Positions 1-10,506 of a stretch of DNA of 40,888 nucleotides are shown here, piece after piece. The position numbers and the translations under genes were made by a program. Numbering within the stretch: position 1 is the stretch's first letter; each line of letters opens with the position of its first letter. Below the pieces are notes generated by a model. That model had not been told where the DNA came from and did no database searches. It saw nothing but the letters and a program-made list of their open reading frames with translations. This DNA comes from Apophysomyces variabilis (lineage: Eukaryota; Mucoromycota; Mucoromycetes; Mucorales; Mucoraceae). The stretch is taken from positions 1 through 40,888 of the forward strand of contig MZZL01000378.1 in assembly GCA_002749535.1 (NCBI GenBank), written 5' to 3'.

Positions 1-766
1 CTTCAACACCATTTGCCTGCGCACTTTTCCTAATAATGACATCAATAAATAAATTGCGCAATTCAATCTGACTGTCTTACTTGTTTCTACGGTTATAGCC
101 GTTTTCCTATCTACGAGTGATAAGGAAATTGGCACTCCAGTGACCCTTGCAGATGTCCAAGGGCACTCCAATCTGAAGCCCCTGTTGCTCCATTGTCATG
201 TAAGCAAGCTCACGTTTGTCAGCGGGCACCTGGCTCCAAGGTTTTTGTCATGAAGAGAATCCATATGCCTTCTTCAATTGCTCTACCACCACGTTGGCTT
301 TTCTTCCCAGAGCCATATACAGATCTTGAAGGACAGGTAGAGGCTGTTGAGGATTCTGCATAAATATGAGAAACTGCAAACTCTTTACTACTAAGTTTTT
401 GCTGACACGCTTCATGTCTTTTCCTTCTAACCACAACTTGGTAGCTTCAGGCATACTATCAGGAAGATAGCATTCCTTCAGCTCACTATTTTTCCAGGCG
501 TCGTTTGGAATTGATCTTGATGGAGACACATCCCTGCAGACAATTGACTCAACTCTTAGATGATCGCAGGATCCCTGGGATCCGTCAAAGGATTGCTGAC
601 TGCTCAGCAAGATAAGGCCACTTTCCTCCCATCTTTGCAACACCTCTTCAATGGCAGCTTCAATCATATCAGGTAATTTGGCTCAAATCATTTCCATTAG
701 AATTCTGGCCATATGGGTCTTAGAATCTTCTCTAGGGCGTTTGTTATTCAAAGTAGTAGAGGACAT
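1..766 (-). pseudogene. Decayed gene of unknown function, possibly second gene of the CACTA element
   Basis: I do not recognise the family. Reading leftwards from an ATG at 766, one frame stays coding-like to the window edge but has in-frame stops: a TGA about 28 codons in, a TGA at 248, and a TAG and a TAA further left. The N-terminus is basic (NNKRPRED), suggesting a nuclear protein. The longest open piece is 248-667, about 139 codons, mixed helical and charged, with no signal peptide, membrane segment or zinc cluster. After the TGA at 248 the same frame continues with a Trp- and Arg-containing stretch (KPWSQVPADKRELAY), so the stop interrupts a longer protein. At least one stop fits CGA to TGA. 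The gene is divergent from the transposase, 0.7 kb apart, so it may be an accessory (TnpA-like) gene; that role is inference from position only. Confidence 0.45.
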
Positions 767-1473
767 GTTGATATAAAGTTAGGAAAGAAAGATGTGAGAG
801 ATAGATGCAGTATAATCACTTAACTGTTAGCTATATATATATATGTAGCTTTCCTATCACCTATGGAATGTTGTTGCTAATACAAACCCTGATTGATAAT
901 GAAGTAATTGATAATCACACAATTCAAAGAGATTATAATAAGATCGTAGTTGAACATAATGAACAATGCTGAAATGATTGTAAGATATGACGGCTGATGG
1001 CGGAAATCTAATGAGATAGAGATGATTATTGACAAGAAAAGATGGCAAACGATGATGAAAGACCGCGTTTGTCAGTTGTTCATAGATGCTGTTGGTCGTG
1101 CTACATTGATGAAGTTCTAAATAGGAAAAAGCGATCTGTCAGAGACACGGGCAGAGATGGATGATGGCAGTATCAAAATCAGTAATTACTTGTTGTTACA
1201 CATGCAGCAAAGGTCATACACTGCAAGTAGATCTGTCAATGTCCAAAGATGGTGCAAGCGATCCATCATACCATAACGCTACTATACAGGGATCATCTTA
1301 TCCAATATAGATCTGATGTCTTCTTTGAGAACGATCATCTTATCCAATATAGATCTAACATCTTGTGCAAAAAATTTCTACAATAAATATACATATATAA
1401 GTCATTTCATTTTGAACAGTTTTTTGTATCTTACCTTTATTTTTTTTTTGTGATCACTCTGTATCTATCTACA
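767..1473. promoter_or_regulatory. Divergent intergenic region with promoter of the transposase gene
   Basis: This 0.7 kb spacer separates the minus-strand pseudogene from the transposase start at 1474. No open frame in it looks coding. It holds two direct repeats (1291-1314 and 1333-1356), a TATA-like stretch TATATAA at 1394-1400 about 75 bases before the transposase ATG, and a T-run at about 1439-1449. On the left side an alternating TA tract lies at about 833-845, upstream of the minus-strand gene. A shared divergent promoter is inferred. Confidence 0.4.
1291..1356. repeat. Pair of 24 bp direct repeats upstream of the transposase
   Basis: The 24 bases at 1291-1314 (beginning GATCATCTTATCCAATATAG) recur exactly at 1333-1356, with starts 42 bases apart. 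They lie 120-185 bases upstream of the transposase ATG and just upstream of the TATA-like box, so they could bind a regulator or accessory protein. The motif differs from the right-hand subterminal array. Confidence 0.6.
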
Positions 1474-3398
1474 ATGACTACCCCTACTAGCACTACATAC
1501 AGTACTTGCAACATTACCTTTTCTACAAGAAATGCTTACAATCGCCATCATAAAGCTTGTTTCATACAGCATGAAAAAGATTTGATCAAGCTAGTTCCTG
1601 TCGATAATGCCTCTATAGTATAAAATACTTGTCCGTCAATGAATACATACTAACCTCGTTCTCCCATTATTTGTTTAGGACGTCGATGAATATGTTGAGG
1701 ATATCGATGATGATCACACTGCGCTGATCAAACGTATGCAAGCATTGGAGACTCAGGTCGATGAAAACTCTGAAAACATTGACTCTGATGAATCAGAAAC
1801 TGAAGACAACTGTATCAACTTTCCATCTGAGGTTCTTGATGAAATTGAGAGAGCAATGGAAAACGATAATTGTAAGTATAAGTTGACAACACCAGTATCT
1901 TACTAAAATGCAGAATAGTCGACACTACTTTGATCCAATAGAACTCTATAAGCAATCAATTAAGAACCCTCCTTGCGTCATTGAGTACAAACGCAGCTCT
2001 CAATAGACCTATACAGAATGCTTCAGCATAAAGCTTTTCAAGACAGCAGTTTCATCAAACGTTTCATATAAAGCATACAATGATATTGTAAAGATCTTCA
2101 ATAAATTCCTAAAAGTTGTGCAATCAGATACGTGTGTATTTTCTAATTCTGTTGGAATGCTCTTACTGTTGGATGTAGATCGCAGCATGTTGCATTCGCC
2201 TCTCCTCAGCTACTATTTGTCTGAGCAATTGGTAAAGGAGGCCTACCAAGTTGAACTGAAAACATATGACGTTTGTCTAGAGGGTTGCGTTCTGTTTATG
2301 AGTGACGATGACAGAACTATGTGTCCACAGTGTGGCAAAGCACGTTTTACAGATTCGCGTAAACATCAACCTAATGGCGAGGTCATTCAGAAGCCAGCAC
2401 AAACGATGACCATGTTGCCAATTGCAGACCAGCTCGCGCTCATACTGAGCGATGACAATACTTGCAAGCTGTTGTCTTACCAACATGAACATGAAGAAGC
2501 AGAAGGAAAGTACATGGATCTTTTTGATAGTCAAGTTTACTGATCACTCCACAATGAGAAGCATGTACTGACGGAGTGCTATGACATTGCCTTGTCCTTG
2601 TACATCAATGGCTTCCAGCCATTCAACAGTAGCAGTACCTCGTTGACGATAATGCACATGGTAGTTCTCAACTTTGGTCCATCTGAATGGTGAGCTTAAA
2701 CAGACTTAAATTAAAAGATGAACTAATCAAATCGCCTTACCTTTTACAGTTATAAGAATCGCAACATGCTTCAACTGGGCATCACGCCAGGATGCAAAGC
2801 CCCAACGAACATCTGGTCCTTCTTGCAACCTTTGCTTCAAGAACTGCAACAGTTAGAACGTGGTGATATGATCGTTAAGAAGCTGGACAGAACTGAAGTT
2901 GCTGCAAAGGTGCACTTACTTCTGGCCACTGGAGATATCCTCGCAGCTGCCAGTTTATGCAATCATACTGGCGTCTCATCCTTCTTCAGTTGTCGCCAAT
3001 GTCTTATCAGAGGCGCAAAAACCAGTGGCATGTATTTCATCCCTGATCTGTCATGGCCATTTCAAAGACATCTACAGGAACAGTTCGCTCATGGTGATAA
3101 GGTACATCATATAGATTCTATCACAAATCATATGTTATATACTAATAGGCTTTTTCAATTATTACTTACGTTTAATAGAAATAAGGTATCAAAGCACCTA
3201 TTCCTTTCACGTTGTTAAGCACGTTCACAGGCGCATACTTCTTCAGAATAGATGAAATGCATCTCCTAGGGCATGGACTGGAGCGATTGATTTGGACTAT
3301 GATAGTGAATAACAAGAAGAAGTTTGGTTGTAGCCAACTTGATAAGCATGGTAACATCATTGAACGGTATTCATTCACCCTGAAAAACCGGAATACAC

Positions 3399-4710
3399 AT
3401 GGTAGAATCTCTGGTTCCACCCACTTTCCACCCAGGTGGTAGAATTTCTTATATTACTACATTTTTCTCTCCCCCCAAACGCTGTTACTGTAGCAGACAT
3501 GCATACAAAATTAAGTTACCACAGCAAAACTAGTGCATTCACATTTCCCAGAAACTGCATAATTATTTATGTCACGCGCTTCTACATGGTTTCTTTTTTT
3601 TTACAGAGTTATCCGCGTTTTCCTTTTATTCATCCTTTTCTTTTGCAAACTTTTTCCTCTATACCATTTTTTGTTTCATAGTGTTTTACCACTTCTTCAT
3701 CAGAAAACTCACTTTGAAAACGTTGCTACTATATGATCCTAATAATATGTAACCTTGATCTAAAAGCATACCCTTTGCTGGTAAGCTTTTATCTTTATTT
3801 TATAGCATCTTATTCTTCTTTTCTTTTGATAGCTAGAATGATTACTACGTTATAGAAGAGCTTGCTTCTTATTTTTAATAAGGTATTTTGATTGATTGAC
3901 CTAAATGTAACTAATCTTGACTTTTTGATTATTATATAGAGTAGCTTTCGTTTCTTAACAAAATGGAAACAGAGAAAGATAACATACTTTTTAATAGTAC
4001 AGATACTTTTTTACGTCGTAATTTAGTTACTTAGCAAGGTAACTTTTTGTAGGCCTATACATAATGCTGCCATTCGTTATTGCATGCTGGCTTAGGTATG
4101 CTACTGTGTGTTAGCTTTTAGTACGTTTTACTAATTGTCATTTTTAAAAGCTATGCTTCTTTAACCTTCAGTAATTAGGTAAGATAATATAAAACTAAGC
4201 ATAAAGTTAGCTATTTGTTAGTACATTACGCTACATAGCTCCAAGAAAATAAAAGTGTCTGTTTTTTTCCTATATATATAGCTAAAGAAGCTTCCTTGTA
4301 TATGATAAAGAAGTGTATCTTAATGGCTAAAATAATGTACACAACGAAAAGAACATCCAATCGGATAGACTAGATAAAAATCAGTAGCTCCAATAGAATG
4401 TATCGTTGTAGGCAAGTTAATCCAATAAAAAGTGCTTGAATAAAGGAATATGGTCGAATGAAACTAAAACGTTAGCCTCTAATGCATACTACTTGATCCA
4501 ATAACATCAACGTAATGGTCTCTGTCATATAGCAGTTCATCCAATTGTTGAACTTGGGGGGGGTGGTAGAAAGGTGATGGAAAAGGTGGTGGAAGGTACA
4601 TTCCACAAACCTTTGAAGAGATTCCACCGCATGGTGGAAAAGCGGTGGAAAGGTGGTGGAAAGGTGGTGGAATCTCAGATTCCACCAAGTTTCTACCAAT
4701 GGTAGAATCT
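3399..4710. mobile_element. Foldback element FB1, non-autonomous, inserted in the transposase gene
   Basis: The transposase reading breaks off at about 3400 and resumes at about 4710. The insert of roughly 1.29 kb is flanked by the direct repeat ATGGTAGAATCT (3399-3410 and 4699-4710), of which 8 or more bases are probably the target duplication. Both ends are built from short TTTCCACC/GGTGGAAA units, in inverted orientation overall. The interior (about 3555-4545) is AT-rich, without a convincing gene, and is homologous along its length to the interior of FB2 (about 29650-30605). It therefore looks like a non-autonomous family member moved by a transposase encoded elsewhere. The superfamily is unknown; the ends do not read CACTA. 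Confidence 0.7.
4553..4698. repeat. Right terminal array of FB1 (GGTGGAAA units)
   Basis: Starting after a G-run, about ten copies of GGTGGAAA or close variants occur, some inverted (TTCCACC). They include a perfect hairpin GGTGGAATCT-C-AGATTCCACC at about 4665-4685 and a palindrome TTCTACCA-A-TGGTAGAA at the very end. A shorter left-end counterpart with TTCCACCC and TTTCCACCC lies at 3411-3444. Confidence 0.7.
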
Positions 4711-6061
4711 TTTTTTGACCGCAGTGATACATGTCGTGCCATCGGGGAGGCTATTGAGAGATCCTATGAAACAACTCCCATTTCATTTCAAGGCTGCTGG
4801 AATAACGTTGCAACAAGTGCTGGTCACTATTGGGCTGTTGACTGGTTGGATTTTTTATTGTACGCTATGCCAATAGTTGTGGTGGAGGGTTTGGAACAAG
4901 AAGAAACTCAGAGAGCTTTAATAGATCTGGTTGTTGCTTGTCAGTTGAGTCTGTAGTGGACATACACTGATTTGAACTTAGATGTTATTGAGAGATAAGT
5001 AATATGAATGAAAATAATGAGATAGACTGACCTTTACCTTTTTTAATTTAGAAATATCTCAAAGTGGCAAGCTTTCTTGGTCCATAAGTACAACAACAAC
5101 AAGAGAACTTTGAAGCCTCTAGTGTTTATAATTACTCAACATTATCTGTCCCACATAGCCTCCACCATGCGCAACCTGGGTCCACTTCGTTCCATCTCCA
5201 CAAGGTGTATGGAACGCACCAATGGTTTGTACAAAAAAATGATCCATTCCATGTCAGCGCCTGGTACAAACGCCAGCAATGTTGTGAAGCATATAGCAGC
5301 ATTTCGTTTCCTTGAGAGGGTTCATCCACAACTACAAGAAGCCATAGCATATGATGAGCTCTCCTATCTTGCTGCAAGATGAGGTTCAACAGAGCCTCAG
5401 ATATGGAGACCATATCAGGATGAAACTGATATCCAAAGCTTCAAAGGAGTTGTTGGTGTTGCTGGTCAGACATTCTGTAATCTGCTCGCTGCCTTTTGGA
5501 TCCACCAAGGTAAATTCATGTCTGATGTAACCCTACGCAGCGTCATTTCGGAATTACACTCTCAGTTCCTTGCATCCAGTCATATATGGAAAGACAGTTG
5601 CGTTTATTCCAGCAAGCTGCATGATAACTGCCATGGTTCTGCCTGATGCAATTCGTTGGCGCTGTATGAGCTTGTGAGGATAAAGTAAGTCTTTGCTTTT
5701 ATGTTATTGCATTGCAACTTACATCTTTTCATTTCATCTTATTAGCAATGCTGGACAAGAGGTGTGTGAGATGTTCCTTGGTAAGACTCAATTCTATGTT
5801 TATCACCAGCATCAGGGAGACAGGCGGATTCTTGCAGTCGTCCACTTCTACAAGAACATAAATCAGCAGAGCAATCACTTCCCAGTGCTTTTAAAAACCG
5901 CATCTGACAGGGGGGTGTTGAAGGTGGTTGATATTGACAAATTGAGAAGCACAGCTGGACTGGTGATAAGCCTTGAATCCAACAACTGCTTTCACGTCAT
6001 TTGGCCTTATGGCAAGATGCACCAGGCGGTCAAGTTTGGAAACCCTTCTTCTTTAGGGTAG

Positions 6062-6620
6062 TCACTTTTTCTTTCTTCCGTCATTCTAAATTATATTTTG
6101 CTCTCTTCCACCTTTTTGGGTCTCTTCTTTTGTTTCTCCTTTTTTTTTTACCTTTTTCATTTGCTGACCTTTTTCTACCCTCAAAATATTTCTGTTCCTC
6201 TTCTTTGTTTTTCTTCACTATATAGAATCTATAGATTAGTCATTGCTTGAACCTCTTTGTTACATAAAACTTCTGACAAAACTACCTGTTATTGCTTTAA
6301 GTCCTAGTCATCAGTAACTACGGCTTGTCCACGTTATCATTTTGGAGAATCTTGTGCAGCACTGGTACACATGGTATGCCAAAGTCAACTATAGTCATCA
6401 GCTTATCAGTTATCTTCTGCAAAGGGTTACTACTAGTAGCTAGCTGCTGACATTGAGAGTATATGGTACCTGTAAGAGTAGAAGTGAGCCAAGTTTAGTT
6501 TTTGTGCATGTTGAATCCAGATCAAAAAGGAAAAGCATGATGCTTTCAACTAATTGAGTTGTCGCCTGTCATATAAATATGCTGTCTTCCAAATGACTTT
6601 GCGAGCATCAGTAAAGATCC
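6062..6620. other. 3' non-coding part of the CACTA element
   Basis: After the transposase stop there is a pyrimidine-rich stretch (about 6065-6220), then ordinary non-coding sequence up to the array. I see no gene, tRNA or further repeat in it. It probably holds the transposase terminator and 3' untranslated region. Confidence 0.4.
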
Positions 6621-6934
6621 CTACTTTCAGTGAACCTTCCCTACTTTAAGTGAGTGCTTCCCTACTTTTAGTGATTTTCACTACTTTAAGTAAATGCTTC
6701 CCTACTTTCAGTGAACCTTCCCTACTTTAAGTGAGTGCTTCCCTACTTTTAGTGATTTTCACTACTTTAAGTAAATGCTTCCCTACTTTTAGTGAACTTT
6801 CATTACTTTAAGTGAACCCTTCCTTACTTTTAGTAATTTTCCTTACTTTTAGTAAGATTTTCCCTACTTTTAGTAAATATTCACTATTTTCAGTAATTTT
6901 TACTACTTTTAGTGAATTTTTCCTACTTTTAGTG
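6621..6934. repeat. CACTA right subterminal array, 16 units of CTACTTTTAGTG-like motif
   Basis: Sixteen copies of CTACTTT(T/A/C)AGT(G/A) are spaced about 18-22 bases apart. Units 1-4 (from 6621) are repeated almost exactly as units 5-8, an internal duplication of about 85 bases. The array ends ten bases before the CACTA terminus. In plant En/Spm such subterminal motifs bind an accessory protein that brings the ends together; the same role here is inference. The array at 40402-40641 carries the same motif on the other strand, as expected for the opposite end. Confidence 0.85.
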
Positions 6935-6943
6935 GATCCTGTT

Positions 6944-6952
6944 ACCATAGTG
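6944..6952 (-). repeat. Terminal inverted repeat of the CACTA element (right end)
   Basis: ACCATAGTG on the plus strand, CACTATGGT on the minus strand, followed inward by AACAG. It matches the terminus CACTATGGTCACAG at 40393-40406. Confidence 0.75.
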
Positions 6953-9193
6953 GAAAGGGCATCAGGCACTGTGTTCTCCACACTGAGCTTGTACTGAATA
7001 TTAGGGTTGTATGATTCTAGTTTGTTAATCTAGCATACCAAGTAAGGCGTTGAGGTTTTCTGGTTGCGCAGCCATTGCAGGGAGAGGTGATCCACATACT
7101 GTGTAATTTCATTCAGCAGAGTCGATGAAACAGTGCCAAGTGTATAGAGCGTAGAGCATACCAAGCAATTCCCTCTTCTAAGCCAGATATGCACGTTCTG
7201 CCATGGAAAACTTCTTTGATTCATAAGTGATCAGGTGCCAATTATCATCATTGTCTGTTTGCAACAGAACTGCACCAATCCCATAGTTAGAAGCATCTGT
7301 TTTGATCCTGAAAGGTTTTGACATATTAGGTGTCTGTAGTACCAATGCTTGGATGAGCTTGCTTTTGAGTAGGTTAAAACTGTGCTGGCATTGTTAGGTC
7401 TACTCAATGGGTCTCTGCTTGGCACCAGTCCCCTTCGTCAAATCAGTAATTGATGTTGCAATAGTAGCAAACCCTGGAATAAATTGTCTATAGTGTTGAG
7501 CTAGACCAATAAATTGCTGTACTTCTTGCATATTTGTGGGAACCAGCCATTCCTGGATGGTCTTGACTTTTTGTTGGGATGGTAAGATCCCTTTACTTGA
7601 CATCTGAAAACCCAAGAAATCCAATTCTGTTTTGGCAAAGGTACATTTCTTCTGGTTCACAATCAGCTTGGCTTCTTGTAGTTTCTTCAACATATACCAT
7701 ATATGGATCTCATGTTCTTCTTTTGTCTTGCTAAAAACCAGGATATCATCTAGGTAGACCAGGGCGAACTTGTCCAGACAGTCATGCAGAATGGAGTTCA
7801 TCAAGCGTTGAAACATGGGTAGAGCATTGGTGAGGCCAAATGGAAGTATGAGGAACTCAAATTGGCCATAGCAAGTGTTAAACGCCGTTTTCAGAACATC
7901 ACTAGACTGTATTCTAACTTGATAATAACCAGACTTGAGATCCAGTGAAGAGAAATAACATGCACCTTGGAGCTGGTCAAGGCATTCGTCAATTCTTAGT
8001 AATAGGTGACTTTGCCATATAGTAACTTGGTTCAGTGCTCAATAATCAACGCACATATGCATCTTCCCGTTTTTCTTCTTGATGAACAGGATCAGTGCAC
8101 CCCATGGAGACAAACTTAGTTGAATATGACCCTTCTTTAACAGGTCTGCCAATTGTCACTGTAATTTATCCAACTCATGTGGGCTTATCTTATATGTGGA
8201 TGATTGATGGGAGCAGCTCTGTGTGTCTTAATTACATGCTGAACTTCATATTCTGGAGGCAATCCTGTAACATTTTCACAGAACACATCTGGGAATTTAG
8301 ACATAAGAGGCTTGATCCAGTTATCATCAATGTCCTTTTGATCCATCAACCCTTGCAGATGTATCAAGAAACACTGGGCCTGCTCTTTCTGTAGAACTTT
8401 CTCGACTTACTTAGTGGACAGAAGTAGATGAGCTGTTTTAGAGGAGCCTTTTGTGGATCTGGCTGGGTAGAGTATGTAGGTTTGCTGGTCATCCTGTATA
8501 GTCCATGTGAATTCTACCCAGTTTGGCAAAGGAGCCACTTGTTGAAGCTAGGTGTTACCCAAAATTACATTAAATTTTAAGTTGAATACAAATGCTTCAA
8601 ACGTTGTATGATAGCCATCAAGTAAACTAGAGAGCAGTGCCTTGCCAATAATACTTAAAAGCTGACCATTTGCAGTTTCCACTGATTGCATTGTGGGCAA
8701 ACTTGACACCTTTGCAAAAGGAGCAACTCAAGGACTGATATAATTGGTGCTTGCACCACTATCAATAAAAGCTAGGAAGCTTTTTCCAGCCACTGTGAAC
8801 TGATACAAGGGGAGATTATTGGTGGCCATGGCATTCATTGCTTAAAAAAATCTGAAGTCAGATGAAATCATAGATGTGTTTATAGATGATATAGATTGAT
8901 CCTCAGAATAGTTGGACAAAAGCTGATCTTTTATTTCTTTGGATCTATTGTTATCATCACATTCTATGACAGCACTTTCATCCTGTGCGATTGTTGCATG
9001 GACTTGAGCCTGCGTAGGTCAATGTCTTTGATGACGCTGCATATCCATTTCTCAGAAGGTGCAAGTACGTTCCTGGCAGCATTTTAGCACATATCCCCGT
9101 TTTCCACACTAATGACAGGTAATGCTTGATGATGTTGTCCTCTGGTCCCCTGGAAATGCTAATCCCTGTCGTTGTCCTAAGAAATTCAACTGC
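6953..9193 (-). pseudogene. Zinc knuckle, protease, reverse transcriptase and RNase H of gypsy element A, decayed
   Basis: In order along the minus strand: a zinc-knuckle remnant CH*CGKRGY (about 9090-9120, with the His replaced by Tyr); retroviral-type aspartic protease with FIDSGAS at about 8745-8770; the pre-RT segment (8185-8367) with INHP in place of INRP; RT with DLKSGYYQVRI, LPFGLTNA and an intact YLDD box (7745-7756); then RNase H with KTDASNYGIGAVLLQ (about 7250-7310), ending in VPDALS at the CACTA junction. Roughly ten in-frame stops interrupt it, mostly TGA and TAG where relatives have Arg, Gln or Trp. The protein would copy retrotransposon RNA into DNA in cytoplasmic particles. 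Gag lies just upstream in a different frame, suggesting a frameshift or a lost base at the junction. Confidence 0.75.
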
Positions 9194-10121
9194 ATATCAT
9201 GGCTGCAACCAGGGCACTTAGATCTATAGGCATTATATCGTCATTCCTTGTCTCCACAGAAGTTTTTCCTGAGTCAGTTGATCCTCTATAGCCAACGCAG
9301 CAACCAGTCTCATATGCTAAAGCAATGCAGATGGCATCATCACAGTCCAATAGATCTCTTTCTGTAACATGGCTACAAACTGCTGGTTTCAAACCTGACA
9401 CAAATTGATCTAATGCTTCATCATCAGTTACAGATAGTAGCTCCAAGAGAATATTCTGAAAGGCATCTATGTAATCACTGACTGAGCCAACTTGGCATAG
9501 TTCTCTAAGGCGGTGATGGGCAGTCTGTACTGAGTATGCTGGTTGGAATTGGGTAACTAGTTCCTTCTTGAATTTGGTCCATGTTTTTGGGTCATGAGAG
9601 TCTATCACCAACCAGTTCCACCATGTGAGAGCACGACCTCAGAGAAAGGTTACTGCAACTGCAAGGTGACGTTCTTCAGTCATATCATACAAGTTCAAAT
9701 ATTGTTCCATAGCCATCACCCAATTATCAATGGTGCTTGTGACGCGATCACCTTGATAGTTATCTGGTGGTGGAATATGGATCCCAGCCAGAGTTGTTGG
9801 CGCTTCTTCCATTACTTGACTTTGTAAAGAGCTTTGGTTGTTAGTGCGTGGATCTTGAAGTAGGTAGATTAGATGTGGTGCTTGTGCAGTTGTGAATTTA
9901 AGTGCAAACTTGTATGCGAGTTGTGTCCAGTGACGTTCCTGAGTGGCAGATGATTTGAGATGAAGTTCTTCAGGTACACAGTTCACCAAACAATATTTTT
10001 GATATTCCTTAATAAGCTTCAAGGGTAAAAGGCTTTGTATGCATTCTTCGATTTCAAAGCAGTTTTTGTCTTCTTCAGTAAGCAATGATATATTCTTAAC
10101 AGTTTGCAATTCTGCTTTCAT
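9186..10121 (-). pseudogene. Gag of gypsy element A, one internal stop
   Basis: From the ATG at 10121, just inside the primer binding site, the frame is open except for one TGA at about 9636 (CGA to TGA explains it), then runs to a TGA at 9186. The C-terminal half matches the retrotransposon Gag domain: a WW pair (RALTWWNWL), F...L..F, and a YIDAFQNI segment. The first 100 or so residues, with many Glu and Leu, are not recognisable. Gag forms the particle shell. The zinc knuckle follows in a shifted frame. Confidence 0.7.
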
Positions 10122-10131
10122 GAAAATTTTT

Positions 10132-10143
10132 CATCAGCTACTA
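10132..10143 (-). other. Primer binding site of element A (one base off consensus)
   Basis: Minus-strand TAGTAGCTGATG, two bases inside the LTR. Elements B, C and the LTR at 28100 have TGGTAGCTGATG at the same place, so A differs by one G to A change. It would pair with a tRNA ending CATCAGCTACCA. The implied A1:U72 acceptor pair fits initiator tRNA-Met (inference). Confidence 0.6.
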
Positions 10144-10145
10144 AA

Positions 10146-10462
10146 TGTCATGTCAATCCTGATCTGAAATAGTCCACACAAGATCTTTAAGGATGATCAA
10201 TGAGTCCAATGAATAAAATAAATGATAGATAAAAGGATACTGTTTATTCTGTCTTGTCTGTCTAATATTTATATCTTTTGATTTTAGCTACATTATATAA
10301 TCCTTGTTGGTAATGGGATGCAAAAGCAAACCAATTGAGAGCATTAAATCAAAGTTGATAATTAAGAGTACTTCTTGTAGTTTATAACATTTTTGGAAGA
10401 GGGCCAAAGATTACCATCTTAAGCTCTTGACCATGATTGGTGGAACAGTTTGTGTTACGACA
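10146..10462 (-). repeat. 5' LTR of element A
   Basis: Minus-strand TGTCGTAACAC... to ...TTGACATGACA, 317 bases, TG...CA ended, followed by the primer binding site. It contains a TATAAATA-like promoter box (about 10265-10275). It abuts the start of element C's LTR (10464) with one base between. Confidence 0.65.
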
Positions 10463-10463
10463 T

Positions 10464-10506
10464 TGTAGCACTTTTCCACTGTGTCACCTTTTTGCCTCTT
10501 TTGGAG
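10464..10506 (+). repeat. 5' LTR of element C, first 43 bases
   Basis: TGTAGCACTTTTCC... to CTTTTGGAG matches the start of the 3' LTR at 26582 (TGTCATAGCACTTTTC...). It is broken off exactly where B's LTR begins (10507) and resumes at 21625. Confidence 0.75.

Larger units (their letters stand above)
1474..6061 (+). pseudogene. tnp2-like transposase of a CACTA element, multi-exon, disrupted
   Basis: This is the transposase expected to cut and join the CACTA element. The N-terminus has a C2H2-like finger (CNITFSTRNAYNRHHKAC), then an acidic linker, a CPQCGKARF zinc motif (about 2320-2350), a block like the tnp2 core (GKYMDLFDSQVY, then NRNMLQLGITPG), and FRIDEMHLLGHG at about 3245-3285. After the FB1 insertion come AVDWLDFLLY and, downstream, GPLRSISTRCMERTNG. 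Proposed exons: 1474-1617, 1679-1875, 1919-2689, 2750-3093, 3186 to about 4998 (minus FB1), about 5052-5684 and 5746-6061. The intron 1618-1678 has a perfect TACTAAC branch site. The junction near 4998/5052 does not keep frame by my reading, and several in-frame stops (near 2010, 2541, 4954 and 5380) plus FB1 mark it as dead. The tnp2 assignment is by recognised motif order, without a database search. Confidence 0.72.
1..6952 (+). mobile_element. CACTA-type DNA transposon, right-hand part (left end outside window)
   Basis: The right terminus at 6944-6952 reads ACCATAGTG, that is CACTATGGT on the other strand, the hallmark terminus of the CACTA superfamily. Just inside it lies a 16-unit subterminal array (6621-6934), and further inside a tnp2-like transposase gene (1474-6061). 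Transposase, subterminal repeats and CACTA end in that order are the classic CACTA layout. The same terminus, in the opposite orientation, starts the element at 40393. To the right the sequence switches directly into the RNase H end of gypsy element A, which this element interrupts. I infer that the decayed minus-strand gene at 1-766 is a second gene of the same element; I cannot see the left terminus, so neither that nor the 3 bp target duplication can be verified. A 1.3 kb foldback element (FB1) sits inside the transposase gene. Confidence 0.75.
6953..10462 (-). mobile_element. Ty3/gypsy LTR retrotransposon A, 3'-truncated
   Basis: It reads right to left: 5' LTR (10146-10462), primer binding site (10132-10143), gag, protease, reverse transcriptase and RNase H. 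It is cut at 6953, where the RNase H tail reads VPDALS and the CACTA terminus begins. Integrase and the 3' LTR are absent; they may lie beyond the CACTA element's left end, outside the window. Multiple stops in every domain show it is dead. Confidence 0.8.

Noticed and set aside
857..1048. Minus-strand 63-codon frame in the divergent spacer
   Set aside because: No motif, no codon-use signal, and it overlaps the likely promoter region.
3436..3681. Open frame in FB1, and 30731-30978 in or beside FB2
   Set aside because: Low-complexity, Phe/Ser- or Leu-rich translations of AT-rich sequence, not conserved as protein between the two copies.
3411..4698. FB1 as a non-autonomous CACTA element
   Set aside because: The ends do not read CACTA, the motif differs, and its relative FB2 has an apparent 8 bp rather than 3 bp target duplication.
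6621..6934. CRISPR-like regular repeats here and at 40402-40641
   Set aside because: Units are 12-13 bases with short, partly similar spacers, in a eukaryotic transposon next to a CACTA terminus; they fit subterminal repeats, not a CRISPR array.
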